Made by a program: the position numbers and the translations under genes. From NCBI GenBank assembly GCA_000310025.1, contig FN649755.1, forward strand, positions 1,555,962-1,619,961: a stretch of 64,000 nucleotides of DNA. The letters run 5' to 3'. This document shows positions 1 through 10,648 of the stretch, piece by piece. Numbering within the stretch: the first letter of the stretch is position 1; each line of letters opens with the position of its first letter. Below the pieces are notes generated by a model. It ran no database searches. It had not been told where the DNA came from and saw only the letters and a program-made list of their open reading frames with translations. Source of the stretch: Ectocarpus siliculosus. Its lineage: Eukaryota; Sar; Phaeophyceae; Ectocarpales; Ectocarpaceae.

Positions 1-379
1 CCCCCCCCCCCCCCCCCCCCGCGGGAAGACCGTGTTCACGTAGTCGTGGAATGTCCGTGGTACGAAGCGGAGAGGGAAGTGTATATGACTGAGCTGGGAA
101 AAATACAAGGGACGTACAGGGAGATGTTTGAGGCATGGAATAGAGAGGAGAGGACGGTAGCTGTACTGGGGAGTAGGAAGTGGTTTGAAAAGGCGGGAAG
201 GGATATCGTTAGGATAGACAGACTAGGGAAGACATTTTGGAGCCGCCTTTGGCAAAGTAGGAAGGAACGATTGGCCATCGGTGATCGGTCCTGTGGGAAC
301 AATGCTCCGTCCTCTCGAGGACGCGTGGTCAATCGTCTAACCGCTAAGGCATGCAAAACATAAGAGTACGCCCCCCCCC
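1..379 (+). mobile_element. 3' tail of a non-LTR (LINE) retrotransposon
   Basis: The frame starting at about position 24 reads EDRVHVVVECPWYEAERE and runs to a stop at 363. This is the H-x-x-x-x-C-P-x-Y-E-x-E-R zinc-knuckle-like tail that ends the reverse transcriptase ORF of many LINEs. A short 3' UTR follows, ending in AGTACG plus a run of C, which I take as the element's 3' terminus. The reverse transcriptase core would lie upstream, outside the window, where the window opens with a further C run. An inverted, more decayed copy lies at 38774-39100. The last 80 or so bases are shared with the SINE-like family described below. The call rests on the motif and on the second copy. Confidence 0.6.
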
Positions 380-636
380 CACCTTCATCCTACCCAAAAA
401 CCATTTGGCCGGCTGCTAATTCCGCCGGAAACCGCACCCAGGTTCTTGGCGGAGCCTGTGTTCTTCGTGCACGCGACGGGCAAGAGCGGGAGGGCCGCGT
501 CCGCGCGACGTCCGTTCGTCTCGCCGAGCCTGCGAAACGCCCTCTTGGGGTCTCCACACGGGCCGGCGGTGTTGCCCGCGGCGGGGCGGGCTCCGGACGA
601 CGGGGAGGAGAACGAGGAAGACTAGATAGGACGGGA

Positions 637-805
637 AGGGGGGGGGGGGAGGGGGGTGTACTCGTAGCCGTGCATGCCGTAGTTGTTAGACCGTTGACAT
701 CCTCGCACCCCTTTCAAAGCCGGGACGGAGCCATGCGCCGGGTTGTCACCGGACCGGGCTCTCACATCACCAAGCCGAGGCGCCGTGAGGTATTTGGCAA
801 GGGGG
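637..805 (-). mobile_element. SINE-like repeat, 5'-truncated copy
   Basis: On the minus strand this matches the last 165 or so bases of the 540-bp repeat at 20343-20903 and 50605-51152, ending in the same AGTACAC plus poly-C tail (seen here as a G run near 637-656). Homology stops at about 805. Loss of the 5' part with an intact 3' tail is the usual product of target-primed reverse transcription. Confidence 0.6.
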
Positions 806-1400
806 GTGCTTTCTCCCGAGTGTTTGTGGTGGTGTTGGTGATGCGGGGGAGTTTTTCGTGTGTGTGTTTTCCGGCGAGCTCCGTTGAACGAGCTATGTAC
901 TGTTGTTGGGTTTTCACACGAGCAGAGCAGGGGGCGTCGTTCAGGGCCAACGGGTGAGGGGAACAGTAGGATGGAAGAACAGGGGGGTGAGCTTAAACAC
1001 TCATGAAAGGATGCGGCTTTAAAGGCAGGCCAGCAACATGTCATCACGTTCTCCGGCAAAGCGTGTGAGAACTCGCACGTACTTCCTATCATCTAGGATT
1101 CCGTGAGACCACGACGTAGCAGGAGTTCGGTTCGTCCTGTAACGCTCTCCGTCTTGTTGGGGTCCCCGCGCGAACGGCTTGAGGATTGATGCTTCTAGAC
1201 GGACGGGGTAGCGGGAAGAATATATGACGTGACGGATTTTCTGCTGTACTACAGCTGTACCCCAGCAAGGGTCCACGAAAAATGAAAAATGAAAAATGAA
1301 TACGGCACCTACGTATTGGAAGGGCTCAGAATGACAATTCAAATCGGATGCGTAGCGCTTTTGGACCAATGTCCGAAACATTTGTTCTGAGATCTTAATT
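806..1400. other. No gene seen
   Basis: Open frames overlap on both strands, but none has a recognisable motif, a start in context or a matching pair of splice borders. There is a short ATGAAAAATGAAAA run near 1281. I see nothing else. Confidence 0.5.
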
Positions 1401-1431
1401 TTTTACTTGGCTTTAGAGTGCCCCTCCCCCT

Positions 1432-1690
1432 CGGGTCCTCTGGAGGTACCTGTGGGTGTGAGGGTTTTGTTTTTCCAGGCGCCCTTGCCCCAAGCCAAAG
1501 TTTTGATTACTGTCGAATTTACTCGTATGCAGTGTCTCCATTTTTCGTGAGCGTTTCGATCTACATCTGGGGGTACCTAGGTGTGTCTGCTTTTTTCCCG
1601 GGCAACCTTTGCCCCAGGCCAAAGTTTTCATGACAGTTGGGTTTTACTCCTATTAAATGCCACTGCTGCGTTTTAGGTGAGCGGTTCCGG
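1432..1690. repeat. Two-copy tandem repeat, unit about 130 bp
   Basis: The first copy starts near 1437 (CTCTGGAGGTACCTG) and the second near 1568 (CTGGGGGTACCTAGG). Both carry the core TTGCCCCARGCCAAAGTTTT and a downstream TTTTCGTGAGCG / TTTTAGGTGAGCG block. The copies are clearly diverged, so the duplication is not recent. Open frames on both strands here follow the repeat and show no sign of coding. Confidence 0.55.
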
Positions 1691-1745
1691 CTACGTAGAG
1701 AAAGATGACGTGTGTTTGGGTTTCGGGCGAGAGTCTGATGGAAAT

Positions 1746-1862
1746 GCGCTACCTAGCGCTCCATTCAGCATATATTTGGTTCGTAGCGCCGAAGTCACCA
1801 TCTCTTCGCCCCCTAGCGCCCCATCCAGCGCGCAGGCTTCGTAGCGCCGATAACAATGTCTG
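1746..1862. repeat. Two-copy tandem repeat, unit about 58 bp
   Basis: CTACCTAGCGCTCCATTCAGC...TTCGTAGCGCCGA is followed by CCCCTAGCGCCCCATCCAGC...TTCGTAGCGCCGA. It is a small, diverged duplication. Confidence 0.5.
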
Positions 1863-1869
1863 CCGAAGA

Positions 1870-2739
1870 AGCGCAGCAGCAGCAGTGCGGCCAGCGAGAT
1901 TCTTTTTTTCAACCATCCCGGCAACGCTTGTGAACTTCTGTTGGTGTTTTTTGTCCGTCTCACGTTCGAAACGCAGAAAGTAGGCGCTTGTTTTTCCGGG
2001 CTCAACGCAGCAAATGAATAAATGTCAAAGCCTTTTGTTGATCTCGTACAGTAGTGCTTCAGTGGGGGATTTGTCAAGGGGAGCATGAGCGCGAGTGAGA
2101 TTCATGCGGGGAAGGTAATTCATTGCCTCTCATCGCTGGCGACCAAACCAGACCGGGACCGCACCAGACCAGACCGCCGTTGTTTTTCCCAGCGGTCGAT
2201 CGTCGCGCACAAGCCTCGGCATGCATGCATATGCGGGCGTGCATGCATGTGTGCGGGCGTGGGCTAGATTTTCGTTTGTGTACGGAGACCGGGGCGGAGA
2301 CCGTGAATCTTTGAAACACGCTTCAAAGTCGTGTGGACGCTTTCCCGCCCCCGAAATTAGGCAACCTATCCATAAACACGGTCGTCGTGCGCATGGGTAT
2401 TCCGCGTGTCGCGTAGACAGGGCCTTGTTCGTATGATCCCAGACAGCACTTTTTGACATGCGTTTGCCGTGCACGCAAGATTCCAAGAATGCTTCTTCTT
2501 GGCGCAACCAACACCTTTCTTTGTACCTCTATTTGCAACTCCACGCGGAAGCCAGCGTGTCCACGTGTCTACTACTTGTATCAAGATCCGATCAAGCCGT
2601 TCTGACTTCTTCGTTGACCTATTCAGCCATGTCGTTCTCGGAATGAATCCGTCTGAATTCAGCACTTATCTCATTGCTTGCATTCTTTGCCACTTTCCTG
2701 CCCCCTTCCCTTCTTCGCACTCGACTGTATTCTTCGCAG
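1870..2739. other. No gene seen
   Basis: Several short frames overlap on both strands without supporting motifs. A GCATGCATGCATATGCGGG...GCATGCATGTGTG tract lies near 2219-2260. Confidence 0.5.
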
Positions 2740-2860
2740 TTCGATCCCCAACGTGCAGTACTGCCCGCCTGAGCTACCACAAGATATTAGAACTGCGGCT
2801 CGACACGCGCGAATTGCCATGGACCCTGATGACCGTCGGACCGAGCGCAGGGATGTCCAG
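2740..2860 (+). CDS. Candidate internal exon of an unidentified gene
   Basis: A pyrimidine-rich acceptor (ACTGTATTCTTCGCAG) and a consensus donor (CAG/GTAAGC) enclose 121 bases. The frame entered one base in reads SIPNVQYCPPELPQDIR and ends MDPDDRRTERRDVQ: charged and low-complexity-free, so it looks like protein. I do not recognise the family, and no partner exon was found on either side with matching borders. Another frame is also open, so the reading frame is an inference. Only transcript evidence would settle it. Confidence 0.3.
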
Positions 2861-5337
2861 GTAAGCCTGTACGCCACGAAAATCCCTACGGCAATCTGTG
2901 TATCTATGCAGGTAGGTGCCCCACCATCACTTTCTTGGCCCTCCACGTATGGTGAAGACACGCGTCCACAATATGCACGTGCCCCTCAAGCTACCATTGG
3001 TGCAATGAATCACGTTTGTTTGTTTCGGGCTATAGTCTACTGCTGTACTGTAGGTGTCTCCTACTACAGATCAATATATGTACATCTGGAGCCACTCACA
3101 CGACCACCAACTATCTCCTGGACCGTCCTTCTGTTCTGTGACCGCTCGTACCAACTTTTGCAATGGGTTGCAACTGATGTCAGAGGTCACGTAACCAGAC
3201 TAAAGTTGGCCAAGCAACACGGATTTGGAGGGCTCAACACAGTGACAACACCCGTGCCCAAAAACGTTTAAGGCACGTTCAGGTTGACCGCTAACACGCG
3301 TGCGTGCGTCCCTCACGTGTGTCGAGAAACTCTCCTCCAAAAGGGGCTGACATATTATTATGATGGAACTACCGCCCGTGGATACGGCGTCTGGATTAAC
3401 CCTTTTGAGTCTTCAGGCGTGCTCACTGATCATTGATTGATCATTTGCAAATGCTGGTGTAGTGGCAAGTCGTGGAGTTGCCGCCCTGCAGCCCTTCGCG
3501 CCGTGTATTGGCAAGTCCATAGGTAGGTGTGTCTAGATTATTAGCACCCGCGCTAACCGGCTGACCAATGAAGAGACGTCAGTGACAGCGGGTAATATCA
3601 AGGTCTCGGGAATGGGAATGGGGCCAATCAATGCCAAATCATGAATCTCTCAACGTATGCACATGTCAATGAACGCGTGTGTGCATACATACATACATAC
3701 ATACATACATACAATACATATATATGTGTTCTTTCGCAGCACCACACATACACTCGCCCGAACGTAGGAAGCCACTGCTGCAAAGAGCAGAGGGCAGCAA
3801 AAGGGAGGGGTATTGCAATCCCTGCCGAAGCCCAGATATCGAGGATATCGTGGTTCCCAACAATTTGAAAATCGTTCCCAAGATCCAGCAGTCATTGTGT
3901 CAGCAGCTACAACGAACGCTGCAACAACACTACTACTACTGCTATAGACGAGTAAAACATATCAGCAACACATCCACACTCGAATCGTAGCGCCACACAT
4001 ACCACCCTCGCCCGAACCTAGGAAACCACGAGGTACAGGTGTGTGCTGGTGGATGTGCTTGTTGTTTGAAAAACACAGGAGCTCTAGAGAGCTGGCAGGG
4101 CACACTTCGGGGGGGGACAGAGAACAGAGAAGTACAGAAGTACAAATACTTAATCTCTCTGCAAGCATGAGCTGTGCAGTGGACCGTTGAAAGTATTTAT
4201 GGCAGGCCAGCTGTTGCAGGCCTGTTGAAGAACCAGAACCGATAGGATGCCGAACTACATGTATGTACTGTAATGTAGCATATGGTGACTTCATCTAGCT
4301 ATTTTTTTTTCCAACACCACACGGGCACCGCACCGATACACGCCGCCAGCTCGTTTTCGTCCGTTCAAAGTTGCAAGGCTTGACCCGGCTCTGTCGAGGC
4401 AAGCGGTGGTCGCGTGGTTATGCACATGAACGAACGAAAACCAAGCAAGGTGATAGCATGATCTGGCGGGGGCATACCGGGTTTCAAAAACAGAGGGCTG
4501 TGCCCTTGATATTGTAGCGTAAAACCACCCAAAACGCCACCGCGAATTCTCTTGTGTACAGTGTAGGTCTGCCTGTACATAAGTACATACATGTAGTTAA
4601 CCTTTCCGTTATTCGTTCTTGGGAAAAATGTTCCCAAAAACCTTGAACCGGCTCTATTTACGTTCGATCAAAGTTTGTCATTATTTTCCTGCCTTGCGGT
4701 GTCTGCTCGCTCAGGACGAAATACCCCCCTTGGCATTAACAAGAAAGATTGGTCGTGGTAGTACGTCCCTGACAATAGAAGAGGGGGTGAGAGTTCTCAT
4801 GCCGGCATGTTTAGCCCCGAATGCCACCGCTCTACGGTGTAGATTCCTTTGACGTCTTTCTATTTATTTTATGGAATGACTTACAATCCGGGTGCGCACA
4901 GGCCCTCAGACAGGACATGCAGCCCGTACATACATGCTGATCGTCAGTCCTTGTTCTCTTTGTTGTTGGTGGTGGTGGTGGTGGTGTATTTTTTTACATT
5001 AACAGCGTTTCTGGTCTCTGCTCTTCCTCAGGAATGAATACCTTTTAAACATATTTACTAATGTACGTAGCAGTCAAACTGAGGAGGACGCTTTCCGTGG
5101 GGACAGACCAACCACCTAGTACTCGCAACTCTCCAATCGTCTACATATACCTTGGCAATCCCGCCGTTGTATGCAGACCTGCGCGAGCACCAAGAGCAAC
5201 CTATAGACCTATTCCAAGGCCCACCTAGAACCTACCCACGCCAGGGCAACCTAGCGCCTCTACCCAAGCAATACCCTCCTAGGTGTATCGCTTCAACGCC
5301 AACCTACTGCTGTAGCACGTACTCTATCCAACCAATG
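2861..5337. other. No gene seen; one microsatellite
   Basis: A (CATA)n microsatellite lies at about 3685-3722. The overlapping open frames around it simply translate that repeat. A GGT trinucleotide run lies near 4965-4985. No exon, RNA gene or element was recognised. Confidence 0.5.
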
Positions 5338-5468
5338 CCGGCACATCAACCCAAAGAACTTTGCCACCTACGCCAACCTAGCACTGTCGGGTGGGTTTGG
5401 GTTTGGGTTTGAGGTTCTCCTCAGTGTTTTTTGCCGGTTTCATGCTCCTGCCAAAGCAGATACTCTAT
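5338..5468 (+). repeat. Dispersed repeat with TTTGGG units, copy 1
   Basis: The order GGCACATCAAC, TTTGCCACC, CGCCAACC, then GTGGGTTTGGGTTTGGG, GAGGTTCTC, then AAAGCAGAT recurs at 59741-59881 with similar spacing. The TTTGGG units resemble a degenerate telomere repeat, but there are only three. Confidence 0.5.
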
Positions 5469-5530
5469 TGTTTAGCAGTGTGTATACAATAGATCTAAGC
5501 AGTATGTACGCAAATGAACCCGTTGAAGGC

Positions 5531-5875
5531 GCGCTGGAAACCGTGGAAAGAGTGCAGTGGAATTCCACGGAACTTTCCACAGTTTCCGTGGAATTCTATG
5601 GAAACTTGGTAAGCCATGTAACTCCACAGAATACATGCATGAAAAATTCCACGCCAAGTTCCGTGGCAATTTCACGGAATTAGCCGTGGACTCCACCACC
5701 ATGGAACTCAATGGCGCACCATCATTGGCCGTCATGGAATTCCATGGAGTTCAATCGAGTACCATGACACTCCACAGCGTTCCATGGAACTCCATGGCAC
5801 TTCATGGGTTGCACCGTGGAACTCCATGGAGGTCAATGGCATGGATTCCATGGAATGTTTCGTGGAATTCCTTGA
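5531..5875. repeat. Palindrome-rich block of TTCCATGGAA-type words
   Basis: Short self-complementary words built around CCATGG and GGAATTCC (for example TTCCATGGAACTCCATGG) recur every 15-30 bases. The block can fold in many ways. Open frames on both strands translate the repeat and are not genes. It shares the CCATGG core with the array at 52222-52672, but the flanking letters differ. Confidence 0.6.
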
Positions 5876-7524
5876 AATCGCCAAATAAAGTAGGGCATCA
5901 CAAACTCTCCTGGGGTGAGGATGAAAATCGATGGTTAGAGCTTATTTGAAACTGCGCTTTCCATGACTGCTACGGATGCGACCAGATGTCCCACGTGAGC
6001 CCTGCCCGGGAGCGACCTGTTGGTCAAGACTGTTCATCGCCCGATGCCAGGCAAATTGACCGTGGTATCTTGCTCCCACGTTCTTGGCCAATACATTGTT
6101 TTGGCGACAGGCTGCACCAACTACTGTCAACATAGCGTTCACTGTAATCCTTGAGGAATTTATTGTTGGTGCCGCGTGCTCGTCATTTACCCAACCTCGT
6201 TGGCGTTTGTGCAGATGATTACTGTAGTGGTCCTTAACATTTGGGGTATCGATCTCGTAGGTTGCCAGCAAGATCGCCTCTTGCGACGATGCGCCGACCA
6301 ATTATAGGCGGCAGTTTCGCATACATACCGGACTATGAACTTTCCCCTGTATATTATATGCGATAGACTATGTACACGATTTATTTGCAAAATTCAGAAA
6401 ATGGACGGCATGGACAACGCTATCAGGGGCATTCGGGCTCAAGGAGCGAGCGAGAAGGTTCCTGGAGACGAGGTCATTACGCCCTGCCAGACCCGGTTGG
6501 AGGCAACCAGCATTAGAGCACACGCAATAATTGGCTTTCCTCAGGGTAAAGACTAGTGAATACTCCAACGTAAGGAACAGGGTACTCGAGATATACTGTT
6601 GAAATTTCTGGTCTTTGCAACTAAGAAGGACGGGCGGGATTTAAACATGCCAAGACTGATGTACAGTCATGCGAAGTTGTGACCGTAATATCAGTATCCG
6701 GGAATTTGTAGAATGAACGAGAGACCGGGGCCGTTAAGTACACCAGCCGACAAGCCGCTGTGGCGCCAGGACATGCAGTCGTGACTATTGTACAAGCGTC
6801 AATAGCGCGATCTCACCAAGTATTCGGCCGTACATGATGGACCGCAGGCCCGGGTTTGGCGAACCGAGGAAAACTGGTAGGAGCGCACCAAAAGCCGATG
6901 GAGGGGAGTAAAGAGAGAGTACGAGGAGGGTCCGCAGAAGGAGACACATGAGAGGTTGGACCCCGGACAGAAAAGCGGGGCCAAGGACGTTAGCGGTGGC
7001 AGGGACGATACCATCGACCCGGTGGAGGACAAGGAAGAGGAGGGAGGCGGAGCAGGAACACGGACACACGAACCAATCTGGGCACGTGTCGGTGCCGGTG
7101 CGAGGGAAGGTGGCAGAAGGGAGGTCACGCACGAGGCCGACGGGCTGGGGAAACTCGGGTGCGCGTAAATTGCGTGATGGATGTGTGGACGATGTACGGA
7201 GGTGAAGTGGGAAACAAGTACCGGCGACTGTGTGTGGGAATGCCTCTGTAGTAGCTAGGACTCGTGTTGGATATGTTTCTCCCATCGCATTAGATGGGGC
7301 CAGTAAAGAAACAATGGCACTATGAATAATGACGGTGCTTCGTGGGGAAAAATATCTGTCAACTGTTTTAGGTAACAGTTTTTCCGCTCGAAGTGTCGTG
7401 GACCCTATGCCTGCATATGTAGTAATCCCGTTGACTCCCCAATTTCTTCTGCGCGACGGAGCCTCTACATGCGAACCCCGATAGGGTCGGTGCCACCTGC
7501 AGCCGTTACGACGTCCCAGCTGGT
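5876..7524. other. No gene seen
   Basis: A 316-codon minus-strand frame at 6785-7735 is the longest here. It has no recognisable domain, its composition is like random GC-balanced sequence, and it overlaps the first aprataxin exon on the other strand, so I do not call it. Confidence 0.45.
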
Positions 7525-10500
7525 ATGGCGTCCGGTACACAGAATGCTGATGCCGTCGAACAGAAGGCTGATGTCGTCGAACGAAAGTTTGATGCCATTG
7601 AACTCCCCCTTTATGAGGAAACGGCGCCCGATTCAATAAAGTCCATGTCTTCACTCGAGCCAAGCGAGTTCGAAGAACCTCTTCGGCGTTTCCTAGAGCA
7701 GTACTACAATCTCGATGGAGGCAGTGATCGGGCAAGGAGGAATAGGTCGGAGATGCTTTCGGAAGTACACGTGCAGAATGAAAAGTCGGCCCTCTTCCTG
7801 CGCCTAATGTACCACACGAATCCTGATATCCAGGTTTGGCAGCTGCCTTCCTTCAAGCATCGGTCGGTATGAGCAAGGGATTCTCGGAATTGCTCAAAAC
7901 GCTTCTTCATGTGGACACAAGAACACAGCAACATCAACCACGACGTGTCGTCTACATACTTGCAACGGTTCGCATAGAGCCGACAGCGCCTCCCGTCGCG
8001 AGGTTTCGCGAAGACTATATTGTAGGCGGTAGTACCATCGTTCTATTGATAACATGGTTCTACAGTAGTAACAGTCATCTGGCCACCCGTTCGCCTTCCG
8101 TCGCCGCGGCGGCACATACATCTGTTGCTTGCCCTTGGGATTAGACAGCGCATGATGTTCAACATGGATACGGACATGATGGTCGTGTACGACGGCTTCC
8201 CGAAGGGAACCTTCCATCTTCTGGTGGTCCCCAGAGAAACTGTGAGTGCGACGCACGTGTGAATTCGAATGTTCCTGGTCATTGTCGAAATGACGCACAC
8301 TGCAAGGGATTTCAGAAAAATTTAGATGGGCGTGCCGAGCGCTCATTAATGGTGAACGAGGAGTTCACGTGCATTGCACAAATGTCATGATACCATATTG
8401 TTGGTCGTGTTCACTCGACGGGTGGAATGAATTGGACGGTTCTTTGCGGCCAAACAGGAATGTACCAACAGTTGGAACAACCTCAATACAACCAGTAGCA
8501 GAACCAGCACCAGCCCCAACACCAGCAGCGCTAACACCAACAATGTCACCATCGAAAAATCTTGAGAACGGGAACGAATGCGAAACACAAGGTCCCTGGG
8601 TATTTGCCTTCATTCAAAGTTGCGTCTGTGTACCCTGCAACACGGTAGCTGAGACAAGGTTGGTTGTGCATGCATGCGTAGATTCTTGGTGATAATCTTG
8701 CAGCGGTAGCGCATCGGGCTGGACCGCTTTGGAAAGCTTACCGCAGGTGCTCGCTGAGAAGCAAGACGGCCTGCTTTATGCGAGAGGTGGAACACTGCTA
8801 AGTGCTGATACCAACTCGGTGACCCTCCGAACGATGAGATGTTGGGAATGACGTCGCTATTACAGGCTGATGTCTGGGCCTGGCTTTGATGGTAGAATAT
8901 GAGAGTGAGAGATAGAGGCGCGCGGGCCAGCTCTCTACCAATAAACAATATACATGTAGTACTGTAGTCAACCGGCTATCTTGGGGTTCCCCCGGAAACT
9001 ATTCCGACCGTTCCGTACGGGAACGTGTCACACAGCATGTGGTCTCGGCTCTGCTATAACTGCACGTCTGCTAGCTACTGCTGGCTGCTACAGACCTAAC
9101 GCGCACACAGAATATTTCTGTTGTATCTTGGGTACGACTACTTTTTTTGTCTATGTTGCCTGCAGCGAACACAGAAGGGATATAACTCGGCTGCTGTTTA
9201 CACGGACACGTAATGAAAATCCCTGACATCGATATGGAGTGCAGGCCGATTCGATCCTCCTGCAATGATGCACCGATGACCACCAAGGGATCACTCCACC
9301 AGCGTACCACTTTCGCCTTCCTAAGGTGCTATCGGGGATAATATCTAATCGCATTGACTGCGAAAAAGGTTTTCTGAACTTTGACGTCCATCCCCACAGG
9401 GGGCCCAGATTTCACGCTCCTCTTTCAACACTACTTGTGGGCGATCAGTTTGTTTTCTTCGTCTCCAAGTTTCTCAATGTGACGGAGCCGAGCGCCCTCC
9501 GCCAAAAACACCTTCCGAAGTTGCTCCGCCTGCACGCCATTAGAGAAGCACTGGCGAAGACGTTGTCCATTCAAGCGGAAGCAAGGGAACTGTCTCACCC
9601 TTCTTCGAAAGTCATCAGGGAAACAGAAAATATATGCAGCCAATCCCCCACAATGTCTCTTGCACGGTGTGGACACATATCGTGCATAAAACAGGGCTGG
9701 GCTGGTACACGAGCGACTTTGTCTGGAAATATCTATAGGCAGGCGATGCAAACTATGTACCGTGAACCATGCCGTGCTGGATCCAACACCATTTCATTCG
9801 CAAAATTTGCACGGGATACAAGTGCGGGTACCGTGTCATGCCAGTGCAAGAGCCGTTACATTTGCACGTCGTCACCATGGACCTCGACGGGACGGGTATA
9901 ACGCGCCCATCACACTGACTGGAACACCTTCACCACAGGTGACTGACGCGCTGCTCGGAAGCGAGTAGGAAACAGGCCGCGGTGTGCTGCAGTTGTACAG
10001 CATATGTAACGAAACTCCAGTGAATGCATTCACTCCTTCACTTCTGTATGTCCACGTGTTGAATAATTGATACTACTAGCGGACCCGCGTTTCTTGAGGC
10101 CAACTGAATGCGAAGGGTCGACCCTGGTCGAACGCGTTGTGCATGCACCGCTCATGCTTGCACTACCGTTTGGCCAATTCTTCTTGCCGTGCTGCTCATT
10201 ATTTCATTATTTCCACTCTCTCTACCTTGCTTGACAGATTTATTCATGGATTCGTCCTGGATAGAGAAGCGGCTGGAGGAGAGAAGCCTCGCTCTCGACA
10301 TGTGAGTTATTCTTCCGCGTGAGGCTCTGTCTTTACGGATGGACCGTGTTTGTTGCAAATGTGATATGTGGGCAACCCGGCCCGAGACGACGCGTTCGGC
10401 TTATCTCTGTTCCGGGAAATATTGAGCAAACCACTCACATCGAATCCGTCCGTGTTTTCCTGCCCGCCAGGCGCAAATTCTGCAGGCTCCACCGAGTACC

Positions 10501-10648
10501 GTTGCGGTGCTTCCGCTGCCCGGACGAGCCGAAATTTCGAGACGTGGAATCCTTAAAAGCTCACAACCGTATGGGCACCGCCCCGGTGCCGACGGGAGGA
10601 CGCCATGACCCCGCGGCCCTCGTCGCAAGCCGAGATTCTCCGATATGA
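7525..10648 (+). CDS. Aprataxin-like DNA-repair hydrolase, split gene (about six exons)
   Basis: Aprataxins remove AMP from abortive 5'-adenylated DNA ends left by ligases in the nucleus. Exon A, 7525 to about 7866 (or 7833), has an unrecognised acidic N-terminus. Exon B, 8149-8241, carries the first HIT strand pair, with MVVYDGFPKGTFHLLVVPRE matching the family's Y-P-K-x-x-x-H-x-L-V-L-P. Exon C starts at 9470 with the helix ALRQKHLPKLLRLH; its end is unclear (possibly 9610, with a weak donor). Exon D, about 9823-9895, has GYRVM and the active-site LHLHVVT. Exon E, 10238-10301, reads FMDSSWIEKRLEE. Exon F, 10471-10648, has the zinc finger LRCFRC...LKAH. Phases agree at D/E (1/1) and E/F (2/2). 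A frame GFSELLKTLLH at 7870-7910 also fits the start of the HIT fold, so the A/B border is uncertain. Oddities: the first triad position is Pro, and no fourth zinc ligand is visible after LKAH. Confidence 0.7.

Noticed and set aside
2678-3271. 197-codon plus-strand frame as a single gene
   Set aside because: It runs through a consensus donor at 2861. Only the 121-base part between good borders looks like protein.
3641-3990. Tyr/His/Thr-rich frames near 3.7 kb
   Set aside because: They translate the (CATA)n microsatellite.
6785-7735. 316-codon minus-strand open frame
   Set aside because: No domain, random-like composition, and it overlaps the protein-like first aprataxin exon on the other strand.
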